Positions 49,533 through 57,695 of a DNA stretch of 64,000 nucleotides are shown here, piece by piece (position 1 is the first letter of the stretch; each line of letters begins with the position of its first letter). The notes under the pieces are model-generated. The model saw only the letters and a program-made list of their open reading frames with translations, was not told where the DNA came from and searched no databases. The stretch is from a virus: the IMG/VR virus record IMGVR_UViG_3300031857_011362, positions 60,443 to 124,442 of that record, one strand, 5' to 3'. Both the position numbers and the translations under genes were made by a program.

Positions 49533-50294
49533 ATGAAAAACTTTTTAATTTCATTACTACTATCGCCACTGATAGCTATGGCTACTACGAATACAATTGT
49601 TTACAATGTAACTAGTAACCAAGTTATCAGTGGCGACCTCATTGAAAAAAAGGTTAGTATTGCAAGCATTAGTAAATTGATGACTGTTTACACTGTATTG
49701 ACACAAAATCAACCATTGAATGAAAAGTTAACTGTTAAAAGTAACAAAGTACCTAATACTAGAATTAGTAAAGGAATGGTGTTGACCAGACATGACCTTC
49801 TTAAATTAGCACTAGTTGGCAGTGATAATCTAGCGGCAGTAACACTATCTGAAAACTATCCGGGCGGAAGAATCAAATTCATTGAAGAAATGAATCACAA
49901 TGCAAGGGCACTTGGAATGGTCAACAGTGGATTTGTCGAGCCGACCGGACTAAGCCCCATGAACTACAGTACCATCCAAGATGTTATTAGATTAACCACA
50001 GTTGTTAGTAGTTTTGAGATTGTCCAATTAGCGGCACAATCTCACGGGGAAGTAACTCAGTATTCCAAAGGTAAAAAGAATGCTAAATTTTCTAGCAACC
50101 CAACTAGTAAGTACTTTGGGCAACAGGGCATTATTGCTATCAAAACTGGATTCACTAAGGCCGCGGGATTTTGCATTACAATGTTAGTTAACGTTAACAA
50201 TCAGTTATACAACATAACCGTTCTGGGTGCAAAGACAAAACAAGAACGAGAGACACTCATCAACCAATCTTTGGACATTATTTATCGCATATAA
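49533..50294 (+). CDS. D-alanyl-D-alanine carboxypeptidase/endopeptidase-like (S11 family)
   Basis: 253 residues with a signal peptide (FLISLLLSPLIAMA). SISKL is the S-x-x-K nucleophile motif (ASISK), SDN the second motif and KTGF the third, in the order and spacing of penicillin-binding proteins of the PBP7 type. It would act on peptidoglycan cross-links in the periplasm. Phage-encoded members are uncommon. It has a late-type promoter. Confidence 0.88.
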   Translation: MKNFLISLLLSPLIAMATTNTIVYNVTSNQVISGDLIEKKVSIASISKLMTVYTVLTQNQPLNEKLTVKSNKVPNTRISKGMVLTRHDLLKLALVGSDNLAAVTLSENYPGGRIKFIEEMNHNARALGMVNSGFVEPTGLSPMNYSTIQDVIRLTTVVSSFEIVQLAAQSHGEVTQYSKGKKNAKFSSNPTSKYFGQQGIIAIKTGFTKAAGFCITMLVNVNNQLYNITVLGAKTKQERETLINQSLDIIYRI

Positions 50295-50316
50295 TATGCG
50301 TATTTAATGCACGAAG

Positions 50317-50324
50317 TATAAATA
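50317..50324 (+). promoter_or_regulatory. Late-type promoter (TATAAATA)
   Basis: Exact octamer eight bases before ATG 50333, with no ribosome site. Confidence 0.55.
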
Positions 50325-50332
50325 CATTTACT

Positions 50333-50836
50333 ATGCTACACTTCATCAAAGACCTCACACACCAACTACTTAGCTTTATTAAAGATGATCCTGTACGCCC
50401 TGAAATCCCTGCTGATTTTAGAGTTAGTAATGGTAGAATGGTAGCGGCATTAACTGATGATACCGAAGAGACAAATCCTGAAGCAATGGTGTGTATTAGC
50501 TTTCATGATTTTGTACCACAGGATGTTAATGATTTGAGTAGTACTACAGTAGTTCCAACTACCGCAGTATTCTATACTATCTGGAGTTATAAAGCAGGTA
50601 AGGGCAGAGAGTTATTGATTGGCGCAGTCAGAGAAATTCAAAAATCCCATCCTAGCGTAACACGATTTGTAACACTAAGTCCTAAAACTGAAATGGCCAG
50701 ACGATTCCATTTAAAAAATGGTGCTATTGTTTTCCGTGAAAATATAGATACTGTTAATTATGAATATGCTCAGTCGGTTCATAAGGAAGAAACTGATAAT
50801 GGAAATAAAGTATTATTACCAGAACAATCAGTATAG
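50333..50836 (+). CDS. GNAT-like acetyltransferase
   Basis: 167 residues. YTIWSYKAGKGRELLIGAVREIQ and the end LSPKTEMARRFHLKNGA follow the GNAT pattern (acetyl-CoA loop K-x-G-R-x-L, C-terminal A-x-x-F-x-x-x-G). The N-terminal 40 residues are an extra helix. Substrate unknown. Confidence 0.68.
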   Translation: MLHFIKDLTHQLLSFIKDDPVRPEIPADFRVSNGRMVAALTDDTEETNPEAMVCISFHDFVPQDVNDLSSTTVVPTTAVFYTIWSYKAGKGRELLIGAVREIQKSHPSVTRFVTLSPKTEMARRFHLKNGAIVFRENIDTVNYEYAQSVHKEETDNGNKVLLPEQSV

Positions 50837-51236
50837 TCATAATCACGAAACTATAATAACTCTATTTGCAAATAGAGTATCCAAGATAATAGAGTTACCT
50901 GAATCATTGGAAGTATGTTTATACCCATTACCAAATAATGTTTATGGCGGGATAGATATGAATCATGTTAATCGAATCGGCATTAACTATGATTTACCAT
51001 TAGAGTTAATACCTAAAATACTTACACATGAGTTAATACATGTTAATCAAAAACATACTGGTATATTAACTATTAAGTCAAATGGAATGTGTTATTGGCA
51101 TGGCATTCCCTATACTAAAAAACTACCTGAGGAAATGAGTTATGAAGAATATAATAATCTACCATGGGAACTTGATGTTGCTAAAAAACAACAGGAAATC
51201 TATCTAAAAGCCCTAGACTTAGTTAGTGAACACTAA
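50799..51236 (+). CDS. HExxH zincin-like protein 1
   Basis: 145 residues. ILTHELIHVNQKHTG carries HExxH, and a conserved PWELDVAKKQQEIY follows, where Glu could be the third ligand. The same layout recurs in 52461-52889. No signal peptide. ATG 50799 has AAGGAA upstream; it overlaps the acetyltransferase-like gene by 38 bases. Confidence 0.75.
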   Translation: MEIKYYYQNNQYSHNHETIITLFANRVSKIIELPESLEVCLYPLPNNVYGGIDMNHVNRIGINYDLPLELIPKILTHELIHVNQKHTGILTIKSNGMCYWHGIPYTKKLPEEMSYEEYNNLPWELDVAKKQQEIYLKALDLVSEH

Positions 51237-51254
51237 CTTAATAATCTCGAAAAT

Positions 51255-51283
51255 TTGACAATAAATGGGTTCGGGTATATAAT
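51255..51283 (+). promoter_or_regulatory. Sigma70-type promoter of the TTGACAATAAATGG family
   Basis: TTGACA (51255-51260) and TATAAT (51278-51283), 17-base spacer. The next ATG is six bases after the -10 box, so the mRNA is probably leaderless. Confidence 0.82.
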
Positions 51284-51289
51284 ACATAC

Positions 51290-51628
51290 ATGAACTCGAA
51301 AAACAACCGCAAACGTAGAACTGATCGTAATCAAGTTATCTATTACATCCAAGATGTAGTGACACTTGACTACTACATCGGCTTGACTGCTATGTGCTTT
51401 GCAGGCAATGTTCGCAAGACACTTACCCGTCGTATGCAAAAACATATGCAACGTGCCTTGACAGAAAACAAAAACTGGGGTCTGAGTCGTGCTTTGCGTG
51501 AACAAGGCGCCGAGCGTTTTGTATTCGGAGTCGTTGAAGTTGTCCGAGGTAAAAGTCCTGCTCATGCACGTGAGACAGAATTAATCAACAGTTTACAACC
51601 TGCACTTAACACATTTGGAGTAAAGTAA
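51290..51628 (+). CDS. Short GIY-YIG nuclease-domain protein
   Basis: 112 residues. VIYYIQDVVTLDYYIGLT is the GIY-YIG core; RRMQKHMQRA has the catalytic Arg and ARETELINSL the Glu. It has no DNA-binding extension, unlike the other two GIY-YIG proteins. Its promoter abuts the ATG. It overlaps the next gene by TAATG. Confidence 0.82.
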   Translation: MNSKNNRKRRTDRNQVIYYIQDVVTLDYYIGLTAMCFAGNVRKTLTRRMQKHMQRALTENKNWGLSRALREQGAERFVFGVVEVVRGKSPAHARETELINSLQPALNTFGVK

Positions 51629-51852
51629 TGAACACACAAATTGAAAAATTAATTAACGATACAGTACAAATTTTGGATCGTGATCCTTTGAGTCAATCTG
51701 AGGACACTTATAGTATTCTACTAAAGTTTACGCAAGCCCTTGCTACTGAACTGGGTGAAATCGTAGTTCAAGATCCTGTCAAAGATGGTGTTCGTATGTA
51801 CTTTGATGAAAAGATCGCCCGTTATGTAATTAAGAAAAGTGTAGGACTGTAA
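51628..51852 (+). CDS. Small hypothetical protein
   Basis: 74 residues, helical (IEKLINDTVQILDRD, YSILLKFTQALATELGEIV) with a basic end. TAATG coupling. Not recognised. Confidence 0.68.
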   Translation: MNTQIEKLINDTVQILDRDPLSQSEDTYSILLKFTQALATELGEIVVQDPVKDGVRMYFDEKIARYVIKKSVGL

Positions 51853-51853
51853 A

Positions 51854-51937
51854 ATGCAAGCATATATTAATTTGTGTATCGTAATGTTACCCGTCATTGT
51901 GATGGGTCTAGCAATTATTATAAAGGATGGTTTCTAA
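51854..51937 (+). CDS. Tiny membrane peptide (27 aa)
   Basis: MQAYINLCIVMLPVIVMGLAIIIKDGF is a single predicted transmembrane helix with a short tail. It fills the space exactly and its stop overlaps the next start (TAATG), which argues that it is translated. Confidence 0.5.
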   Translation: MQAYINLCIVMLPVIVMGLAIIIKDGF

Positions 51938-52164
51938 TGAAGTTGAATGATATCTTACAATGGGTAGGTGCAGTATTCATTATCATTGGACACGTTTGTA
52001 ATTCACTAGGTCCTGATGCATACCCCTACAACATTGTAGCATTCACATTAGGTACTATTATGTTTATGACTTGGACTATTCGTGTAAAGAATCGTCCTCA
52101 ATTGGTTGTCAATATGGTGGCAATCGTAACATGTTTGATAGGTCTTGTTAAGGCTTATAGTTAA
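51937..52164 (+). CDS. Small membrane protein
   Basis: 75 residues with three hydrophobic helices (WVGAVFIIIGHVC, YNIVAFTLGTIMFMTW, LVVNMVAIVTCLIGLV). AAAGGA precedes the TAATG start. Function unknown. Confidence 0.75.
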   Translation: MKLNDILQWVGAVFIIIGHVCNSLGPDAYPYNIVAFTLGTIMFMTWTIRVKNRPQLVVNMVAIVTCLIGLVKAYS

Positions 52165-52174
52165 GGAGTATAGT

Positions 52175-52456
52175 ATGAGAGACGGATATGGAGTATGCCC
52201 TGTTTGTAACGGGACTTGTCAAGTTGAATTGACAGAACAAGAAAAAAGTTATTCTTGGAATAAAGATATGACACATCGTAGTTGTCACAATTGCGGAGGT
52301 CAGTATATGTACAGTACCGCTAAGGGTGAAGTACGATTAAACAATGAAGGTGTGCCTTGTACACATAGTTATACAAGTACCAACGACGGCCGTTGTTTAA
52401 CAGGTTACACGTGTAAACATTGTGGAGATCGTTATCAAATTGACTCAGGAGATTGA
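52175..52456 (+). CDS. Small zinc-binding protein
   Basis: 93 residues with three Cys clusters (CPVCNGTC, SCHNCGG, CKHCG) plus C-x-H near residue 65, suggesting one or two zinc sites. AAGGAG precedes ATG 52175. Role unknown. Confidence 0.75.
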   Translation: MRDGYGVCPVCNGTCQVELTEQEKSYSWNKDMTHRSCHNCGGQYMYSTAKGEVRLNNEGVPCTHSYTSTNDGRCLTGYTCKHCGDRYQIDSGD

Positions 52457-52460
52457 TCTG

Positions 52461-52889
52461 ATGGAATATAAAATTGAATCATCGAATGTAAAAATACAAA
52501 AGTTTTTAGAATCTCTTATGCCTTCGTTTATTAAACAGTTAGGACTTACTAATAGCAAACGTGCGGTTCTAGTAAAAGTTACCAAAGACTTAGACAAAAA
52601 TTTTCAAGGTTCTACAATGAACATTGAAGTAGCAGACTGTATGATAGTATTAATCAAACCACCAAAACGGCTTACTCCTATGAGCTTGATAGATATGTCG
52701 GGCACACTAGCACATGAAATGGTACACGTTAAACAATTGGCTAAAGGTCAAATGAAACTTCTTCCGAATGAAGTTAGGATGTGGAAAGGTAAACGCTACA
52801 GTAAAAAAACAAAGTACTTAGACATGCCTTGGGAAATTGATGCATTTTCTAAACAAGAACTGCTATTACGTAGAGCACTAGAGCTATAA
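52461..52889 (+). CDS. HExxH zincin-like protein 2
   Basis: 142 residues. TLAHEMVHVKQLAKG carries HExxH and MPWEIDAFSKQELLL matches the PWE(L/I)D segment of 50799-51236. AGGAG lies eight bases before ATG 52461. It is probably a metalloprotease or structural zinc protein of a phage-specific family. Confidence 0.78.
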   Translation: MEYKIESSNVKIQKFLESLMPSFIKQLGLTNSKRAVLVKVTKDLDKNFQGSTMNIEVADCMIVLIKPPKRLTPMSLIDMSGTLAHEMVHVKQLAKGQMKLLPNEVRMWKGKRYSKKTKYLDMPWEIDAFSKQELLLRRALEL

Positions 52890-52900
52890 AGGATTATATA

Positions 52901-53083
52901 ATGAAAACTGTTGACACATGGCTTGATGAAAATGATATTGCCCGTTTGTGGAAAGTAATACAGGGGGAACTACCGCATGCGGCAGCATCCTCCGATGAAA
53001 TGGATGAGTTTCTAAAATTGGTAACGCATGTAGCAATGGTAAAGATGGGTGGAGTTGAATATCAAACTTCCACTATACAGTAA
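52901..53083 (+). CDS. Small hypothetical protein
   Basis: 60 residues, helical and acidic (WLDENDIARLWKVIQGELPHAAAS, DEFLKLVTHVAMV). AAAGGA precedes the start. Not recognised. Confidence 0.65.
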   Translation: MKTVDTWLDENDIARLWKVIQGELPHAAASSDEMDEFLKLVTHVAMVKMGGVEYQTSTIQ

Positions 53084-53091
53084 GGAATGAT

Positions 53092-53511
53092 ATGTTAGAA
53101 TGTTTAATTTTAGGTGATAGTATTGCAGTTGGAGTAGCACAATTTCGTCCTGAATGTGTGGCTTATGCTAAAGGTGGGATTAATTCTCGACAATGGGTAA
53201 ACAGCTACATTACCAAAAACCTGTCAGCAAATACAGTAATTATTAGTTTGGGTAGTAACGACCACATGGGCGTTAAAACTGTAAAGGAGTTGCGTACTAT
53301 GCGGGAACTGACTAAAGCTAAACGTGTGTTTTGGATTTTACCTTCAGGGGTGAACCCAAAGAACAACGTACCAGTGAATGATATTCAACAAATGGTACGG
53401 TTAGTTGCAGACGAATACAGTGATATTGTATTACCTGTTACACGATTACAAGCGGATGGAATACATCCAAGTACAGCTGGCTACAAAGAGTTAGCAAATA
53501 ATACGAGGTAA
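53092..53511 (+). CDS. SGNH-type hydrolase
   Basis: 139 residues. LILGDSIAVG (nucleophile Ser), AKGGINSR (Gly), ISLGSNDHM (Asn) and ADGIHPSTAGY (Asp-His) give all four SGNH blocks in a minimal protein. AAGGA precedes ATG 53092. It may deacylate a glycan or lipid. No signal peptide. Confidence 0.88.
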   Translation: MLECLILGDSIAVGVAQFRPECVAYAKGGINSRQWVNSYITKNLSANTVIISLGSNDHMGVKTVKELRTMRELTKAKRVFWILPSGVNPKNNVPVNDIQQMVRLVADEYSDIVLPVTRLQADGIHPSTAGYKELANNTR

Positions 53512-53516
53512 TTTAA

Positions 53517-53981
53517 ATGTGGATTGAAAATGTAGCGGCGGCAGATATACCTACTAGGTTTCATCATGATGCCGGCGAAAATAGTATGCTAATTAGCATC
53601 GTAGATCCTGCTAGTTGGAGACCAACACCTGCTCACAAGTTTAAAGAAATTCACAATTTTGAATTCTTAGATGTAGAACGTAATGACTTTGTACTTGAGG
53701 AAGCTATGAAATGTAGCCAAGAACAAGCAAACGAATTAGTCCGATTACTACAACATGCCAAAGACAATAGAATGAACGTTGTTGTTCATTGTTATGCAGG
53801 TATATGCCGTAGTGGTGCTGTATGTGAAGTTGGTGTCATGATGGGCTTTGAAGATACCGGAAGATTTCGTAGCCCCAACCTACTTGTCAAGCATCGTATG
53901 ATGAAAGCATTAGGTTGGACATATGATGAAGATGAAAAGCCAAACGTTGATGATTGGCGAACTTTTAGGAATATAGAATGA
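53517..53981 (+). CDS. Protein tyrosine/dual-specificity phosphatase-like
   Basis: 154 residues. VVHCYAGICRSGAV is the C-x5-R phosphate-binding loop, and the upstream acid loop is plausible (LDVERND). The family dephosphorylates Tyr or Ser/Thr, or RNA 5' ends. ATGA overlap with the next gene. Confidence 0.85.
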   Translation: MWIENVAAADIPTRFHHDAGENSMLISIVDPASWRPTPAHKFKEIHNFEFLDVERNDFVLEEAMKCSQEQANELVRLLQHAKDNRMNVVVHCYAGICRSGAVCEVGVMMGFEDTGRFRSPNLLVKHRMMKALGWTYDEDEKPNVDDWRTFRNIE

Positions 53982-54286
53982 ACAAGTTTATTAAAGATGG
54001 AATGGTTGCTGTACTAATATCACCCGGCTTCGGTGCAGGATGGTACACATGGAACTATGAGCGTCCTGAAATTCTTTTTGATCCCGGGATAGTAGATTTG
54101 GTTGACCAAAATATGTGGTCTGAATTGGAAACATATGTGACATTGAAGTATCCTGAAATCTACAAAGGTGGTATGGAAGATTTAAGAATAGTGTGGGTAC
54201 CAGAAGGCACTATGTTTAAAATACATGAGTATGATGGTAGTGAATCTATTGAATACAAAGAAAATGACCACTGGATGGTTGCATAG
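53978..54286 (+). CDS. Hypothetical protein
   Basis: 102 residues: VAVLISPGFGAGWYTWNYERPEILFDPGIVDLV and IVWVPEGTMFKIHEYDGSESI, a compact alpha/beta domain I have no name for. It is translated from an ATG overlapping the phosphatase stop. Confidence 0.72.
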   Translation: MNKFIKDGMVAVLISPGFGAGWYTWNYERPEILFDPGIVDLVDQNMWSELETYVTLKYPEIYKGGMEDLRIVWVPEGTMFKIHEYDGSESIEYKENDHWMVA

Positions 54287-54306
54287 AAGTCACTACCCAA
54301 AAGCAC

Positions 54307-54336
54307 TTGATACATAATATCGTTGAGTGCTATAAT
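54307..54336 (+). promoter_or_regulatory. Sigma70-type promoter
   Basis: TTGATA (54307-54312) and TATAAT (54331-54336), 18-base spacer. Confidence 0.62.
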
Positions 54337-54354
54337 AGCAATAGAGAAAATCCT

Positions 54355-54633
54355 ATGATCTATTTTAGCTTTAACATTCAAAATCCTCGGTCTAATAAAT
54401 TTAAAAATTTATTTTCTAAAACTGGTCGCCTTATCAAAAATAAATTTTGGGAAATAAGTCTTTACAAAGATCCGGTACTGGTTAGACTAACTGTTGAAAT
54501 TAATTTTCGTAAGGATCATGGCGGAATAGATATGGAAATAGGATTTATGGGATACTCAATCGGTCTACAAATTTATGACAACCGACACTGGGATAATAAA
54601 AAAGCCACATGGGCAAATAATGAAACAAACTAA
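54355..54633 (+). CDS. Hypothetical protein
   Basis: 92 residues, beta-rich (IYFSFNIQNPRSNKFKNLF, WEISLYKDPVLVRLTVEINFR). ATG 54355 lies 18 bases after the -10 box; an upstream frame would include the promoter. Not recognised. Confidence 0.68.
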   Translation: MIYFSFNIQNPRSNKFKNLFSKTGRLIKNKFWEISLYKDPVLVRLTVEINFRKDHGGIDMEIGFMGYSIGLQIYDNRHWDNKKATWANNETN

Positions 54634-54853
54634 AGAAGAAATCATTCATATGATGTGTTTGGAGTATAGACATGATTTTGGACTACGAAAATCAGATAAT
54701 TCTAATCCATTAGAATCAGGAATGACTGAAAAGGATGCCAAAGTACTTTACAAAGTAATGGAGTTCATATACAATGAACTTATAAAATTACATGAATCAA
54801 GAAAACTCAAAGGAAAACCAAATGAACCTAAAAGACGTAAACGAAAATTTTGA
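54620..54853 (+). CDS. Small hypothetical protein with basic tail
   Basis: 77 residues: an acidic helical body (KEEIIHMMCLEYRHDFG, EKDAKVLYKVMEFIYNELIKLHE) and a strongly basic end (KPNEPKRRKRKF). Overlaps both neighbours. Not recognised. Confidence 0.65.
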   Translation: MKQTKEEIIHMMCLEYRHDFGLRKSDNSNPLESGMTEKDAKVLYKVMEFIYNELIKLHESRKLKGKPNEPKRRKRKF

Positions 54854-55334
54854 ACATCGTATCACTGGTGGTAGCGAATACACTTGGAACTGTTATGGTC
54901 CTAACGCCCGTTATTTAGATTACGAAAGTAACTATGGAACGGGATCTTGCATCTTTGATTCTCAGACACAGGAAATTTACGAAGTGTCCGTCGAGGTCAA
55001 GGAGTCAGACAATCGCCCTTATCGATGGTTGAATCCTGACACTAAACAAGTTATGTTTGACGAGGCTTCTTATCGCAATGTGGATTGTGACATGGCATGG
55101 GATAACATCAAGTGGGTTGATCTGGAAACTGAACAAGACTTTTTAGAAAAAGCAAATGCTATTTTTAAAGGTCAACCATATGATACACGTGTTAGTGTAC
55201 CACTAGATTTGAATGATGAGGAGTTGTTTGCTATGATGAAGCTAGCGCATCAACGAGATATCACTCTTAATCAATTGATGGTAGAAGTATTGCAAGCCGC
55301 AATTGATAGTAATAAGCAAGAACAACATGAATAA
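54822..55334 (+). CDS. Hypothetical protein with C-terminal ribbon-helix-helix-like segment
   Basis: 170 residues. The N-terminal 110 residues are beta-rich (ARYLDYESNYGTGSCIFDSQTQEIYEVSVEV, PYRWLNPDTK). The end TRVSVPLDLNDEELFAMMKLAHQRDITLNQLMVEVLQAAI resembles a strand-helix-helix DNA-binding fold. AAAGGA supports ATG 54822. Confidence 0.72.
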   Translation: MNLKDVNENFEHRITGGSEYTWNCYGPNARYLDYESNYGTGSCIFDSQTQEIYEVSVEVKESDNRPYRWLNPDTKQVMFDEASYRNVDCDMAWDNIKWVDLETEQDFLEKANAIFKGQPYDTRVSVPLDLNDEELFAMMKLAHQRDITLNQLMVEVLQAAIDSNKQEQHE

Positions 55335-55617
55335 CATTTTAAATGGAATTTTTACTTGGATCAAAGATGATTACAAAACTAACAGATTTCGTTTTTTTAT
55401 TGAAGTTTTGGCTTGGGCAATTTCAATTGGCTGTAGCATTGCGATGGCTTTCACTGTACCCAATCCACCTCTTCTTTACTTGTATCCTGCTTGGATTGCT
55501 GGCTGTGCTATGTATGCTTGGGCTAGTTTTACTAGGAAATCATTTGGGATGCTTGCTAACTACATATTGTTAACAACCATTGATACGATAGGTTTAACTA
55601 GGATGCTAATACAATGA
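55327..55617 (+). CDS. Small membrane protein
   Basis: 96 residues with three hydrophobic stretches (FIEVLAWAISIGCSIAMAF, PLLYLYPAWIAGCAMYAW, MLANYILLTTIDTIGL); resembles short phage inner-membrane proteins. ATGA overlap with the next gene. Confidence 0.72.
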   Translation: MNNILNGIFTWIKDDYKTNRFRFFIEVLAWAISIGCSIAMAFTVPNPPLLYLYPAWIAGCAMYAWASFTRKSFGMLANYILLTTIDTIGLTRMLIQ

Positions 55618-56081
55618 AAACTTGGACAGTTGAATTACAAGACGATCCCGAAACAGGTGATTGTATTTTAGAGTTTCCGCCCGATATGCTAGCAGAAACG
55701 GGTTGGAAAGAGGGTGATGTATTACAATGGCATGATAACAAAGATGGATCATTTACTATGACAAAAAAAGAAACACAATGGGTATTAGTTGAGGCGATAA
55801 GCACATTCCGTCAACGTTACATGGTTGAAGTTCCAACAGGTACTGATGACTATGGTAAAGATAAAAGTGAGTGGGCACTAGATACTGTCACTATGAATGA
55901 GGCACAGGAATTTAGCCAAGAACACATTGGTGAACAAATCATTAGCCATCGTATCGTCACAAAAGACGAAGCCTTGACTTTATGTGATAAGGATAATGAT
56001 TATTGCAGTTCGTGGTCCGAAGAGCAAAAAGTAAATTCATTTTTTACACCCTGGAAAGAAAAAAATGGCACGAGCGATTGA
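55614..56081 (+). CDS. Protein with AbrB/SpoVT-like N-terminal domain
   Basis: 155 residues. WTVELQDDPETGDCILEFPPDMLAETGWKEGDVLQW matches the swapped-hairpin fold pattern often seen in phages. The C-terminal part (WVLVEAISTFRQRYMVEVPTG...) is a separate strand-helix domain. It may bind DNA; unproven. Confidence 0.72.
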   Translation: MKTWTVELQDDPETGDCILEFPPDMLAETGWKEGDVLQWHDNKDGSFTMTKKETQWVLVEAISTFRQRYMVEVPTGTDDYGKDKSEWALDTVTMNEAQEFSQEHIGEQIISHRIVTKDEALTLCDKDNDYCSSWSEEQKVNSFFTPWKEKNGTSD

Positions 56082-56388
56082 AATGACACATACTAAAACT
56101 GGTATCGTCAAGCAAGGATATATCGGTTTTAGTTATAGTTACTTTTTCTTAGGAATCTTTAGTCTTGGCTGGGTCGTGCCACTCTATCGTGGCAACTTAG
56201 TTATGGCATTGATTTGTCTTATTTTTCACATGTTTACTTTGCCGTTGTGGATGTTAACTGCACTATTGTTTGGTGTGTTATTTAACAAATTTTACACACT
56301 GAGACTTATTGAAGAAGGTTACCGATTCACCGATAGTGACGAAGAATTGGTTGCACGTGCTAAAACAATTTTGGGAGTAACGAAATGA
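56065..56388 (+). CDS. Membrane protein
   Basis: 107 residues with hydrophobic helices (YSYFFLGIFSLGWVVPLY, LVMALICLIFHMFTLPLWMLTALLFGVLF) and a charged C-terminal helix. Overlaps both neighbours. Function unknown. Confidence 0.72.
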   Translation: MARAIEMTHTKTGIVKQGYIGFSYSYFFLGIFSLGWVVPLYRGNLVMALICLIFHMFTLPLWMLTALLFGVLFNKFYTLRLIEEGYRFTDSDEELVARAKTILGVTK

Positions 56389-56720
56389 CAGAAACACTTA
56401 ATTGGATCAACACCGATGTTAAAGTTACCGATGAACTTGAACCAAAATTACACAAGTGGTTGAAGGGTGTATTGGTATCTACGCCAGTAACCGTTACTTT
56501 TACAAAAGTTGATGGTACTGTACGTGTAATGAAATGCACATTGGAATCTGAAAAGATTCCTAAAGTTGAGATTAAAGAAGATGCAAAGCCACGCAAACAA
56601 TCTGACAGTACAAAGGCACTACGTGTGTTTGACTTAGAAAAGAAAGAATGGCGTAGCTTTACAATTAAAAATATTAAACGCATTGAATTTACGATTGGTG
56701 GGGAAGATGGTACGGTATGA
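56385..56720 (+). CDS. DUF2693-like phage protein
   Basis: 111 residues. PVTVTFTKVDGTVRVMKCTLESEKIP matches the DUF2693 pattern, an SH3-like strand set found in T4-like phages; the rest carries FTIKNIKRIEF. Function unknown. Confidence 0.72.
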   Translation: MTETLNWINTDVKVTDELEPKLHKWLKGVLVSTPVTVTFTKVDGTVRVMKCTLESEKIPKVEIKEDAKPRKQSDSTKALRVFDLEKKEWRSFTIKNIKRIEFTIGGEDGTV

Positions 56721-56937
56721 TGAAACATGTGCAGTGAAATGCGTTGACAACGGAGAAACAGTTACGGCTGATATCTTAGACCACAAACCACAATTATTGT
56801 TAAGCGTAAGTCTAAACAAAAGTATCAAAATGATCCTCAAATATTCCCCGAAGAATGACGAGTATCAAGGCGATCTATACGGTAGAACTTTTGTTTCTAA
56901 AGGCCCAAAGGGCAAGCACTACACTACCGGACGATAA
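56707..56937 (+). CDS. Small hypothetical protein
   Basis: 76 residues, beta-rich (VRYDETCAVKCVDNGETVTADIL, GDLYGRTFVSKGPKGKHYTT). ATG 56707 overlaps the previous gene by 14 bases. Not recognised. Confidence 0.65.
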   Translation: MVRYDETCAVKCVDNGETVTADILDHKPQLLLSVSLNKSIKMILKYSPKNDEYQGDLYGRTFVSKGPKGKHYTTGR

Positions 56938-56939
56938 AT

Positions 56940-56968
56940 TTGACAATAAATACCCATTGTGCTATACT
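56940..56968 (+). promoter_or_regulatory. Sigma70-type promoter of the TTGACAATAAATGG family
   Basis: TTGACA (56940-56945) and TATACT (56963-56968), 17-base spacer; the next ATG is seven bases after the -10 box. Confidence 0.78.
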
Positions 56969-56975
56969 ATGGGTT

Positions 56976-57131
56976 ATGAAAAGACAAATACTATCATTCA
57001 AAATTGAACAACCCAAACATCGGGTTCATCGTGTGTTGTTTTCTGACAACACACCTTTTAAGCCTAAGGTTGTACAATCTAAGGTTCAGTACCGTCGTAA
57101 AGACAAGCATCCTAACCGCACCGAAATTTGA
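56976..57131 (+). CDS. Small basic protein (51 aa)
   Basis: MKRQILSFKIEQPKHRVHRV..., very basic, ending NRTEI. The promoter abuts the start, so the mRNA is probably leaderless. The final GAA ATT TGA is part of the next promoter. Nucleic-acid binding is possible. Confidence 0.65.
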   Translation: MKRQILSFKIEQPKHRVHRVLFSDNTPFKPKVVQSKVQYRRKDKHPNRTEI

Positions 57132-57156
57132 CATTTAATGGTGTTGGCTATACAAT
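57128..57156 (+). promoter_or_regulatory. Sigma70-type promoter
   Basis: TTGACA (57128-57133), overlapping a stop codon, and TACAAT (57151-57156), 17-base spacer; AAAAGGAG precedes the next gene. Confidence 0.75.
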
Positions 57157-57185
57157 AGAGTCTTATTCAATCAAAAGGAGTTCTT

Positions 57186-57473
57186 ATGAACATCAAGCAA
57201 ATTAATACTGCTATCATGCAGGGTGACTTTACTAATGAAGAATTGAACAGCATCACCGATGCAATTCGTTTTGCACGTGCCCAACTAGTGGTGCGTAATA
57301 AATCGGTATTGACAATCGGATCCAAGGTTACGTTTACAAGTTCTACACGGGGCACAATGGTTGGCTCTGTTAAAAAAATCAATCGTAAGTTTATCTTAGT
57401 TGATACGCAAGCCCCCGGCTCATTCACTAGTGGTGTTTGGAAAGTACCCGCTAGTATGTTGACACTTGTATAA
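57186..57473 (+). CDS. Small KOW/SH3-like phage protein
   Basis: 95 residues: an N-terminal helix pair (EELNSITDAIRFARAQLVV) and a barrel-like end (LTIGSKVTFTSSTRGTMVGSVKKINRKFILVDT) similar to a KOW-type motif seen in several phages. RNA or protein binding is possible. AAAGGAG supports ATG 57186. Confidence 0.72.
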   Translation: MNIKQINTAIMQGDFTNEELNSITDAIRFARAQLVVRNKSVLTIGSKVTFTSSTRGTMVGSVKKINRKFILVDTQAPGSFTSGVWKVPASMLTLV

Positions 57474-57482
57474 GGAACAATC

Positions 57483-57695
57483 ATGGAAAAGATTGCAGGT
57501 GTAGTTGGTGTAGTTGTCCTAGGTATTATGGGCTTGCTAGCTCTCAGTTTCTTGTTGAGTTGGCCGGTGTATATGCTTTGGAATGGTTGTTTAGTTGGTG
57601 CTATTGCAGGTGTTAGTGAGGTGTCTTGGTTGCAGGCATGGGGACTGACAGTGCTATGTGGCTTTTTGTTTAAATCTAATGTGAGTAAATCGTAA
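57483..57695 (+). CDS. Small membrane protein
   Basis: 70 residues with two hydrophobic helices (VVGVVVLGIMGLLALSFLLSW, LQAWGLTVLCGFLF). AAGGAA upstream. The stop overlaps the next start (TAATG). Confidence 0.75.
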   Translation: MEKIAGVVGVVVLGIMGLLALSFLLSWPVYMLWNGCLVGAIAGVSEVSWLQAWGLTVLCGFLFKSNVSKS

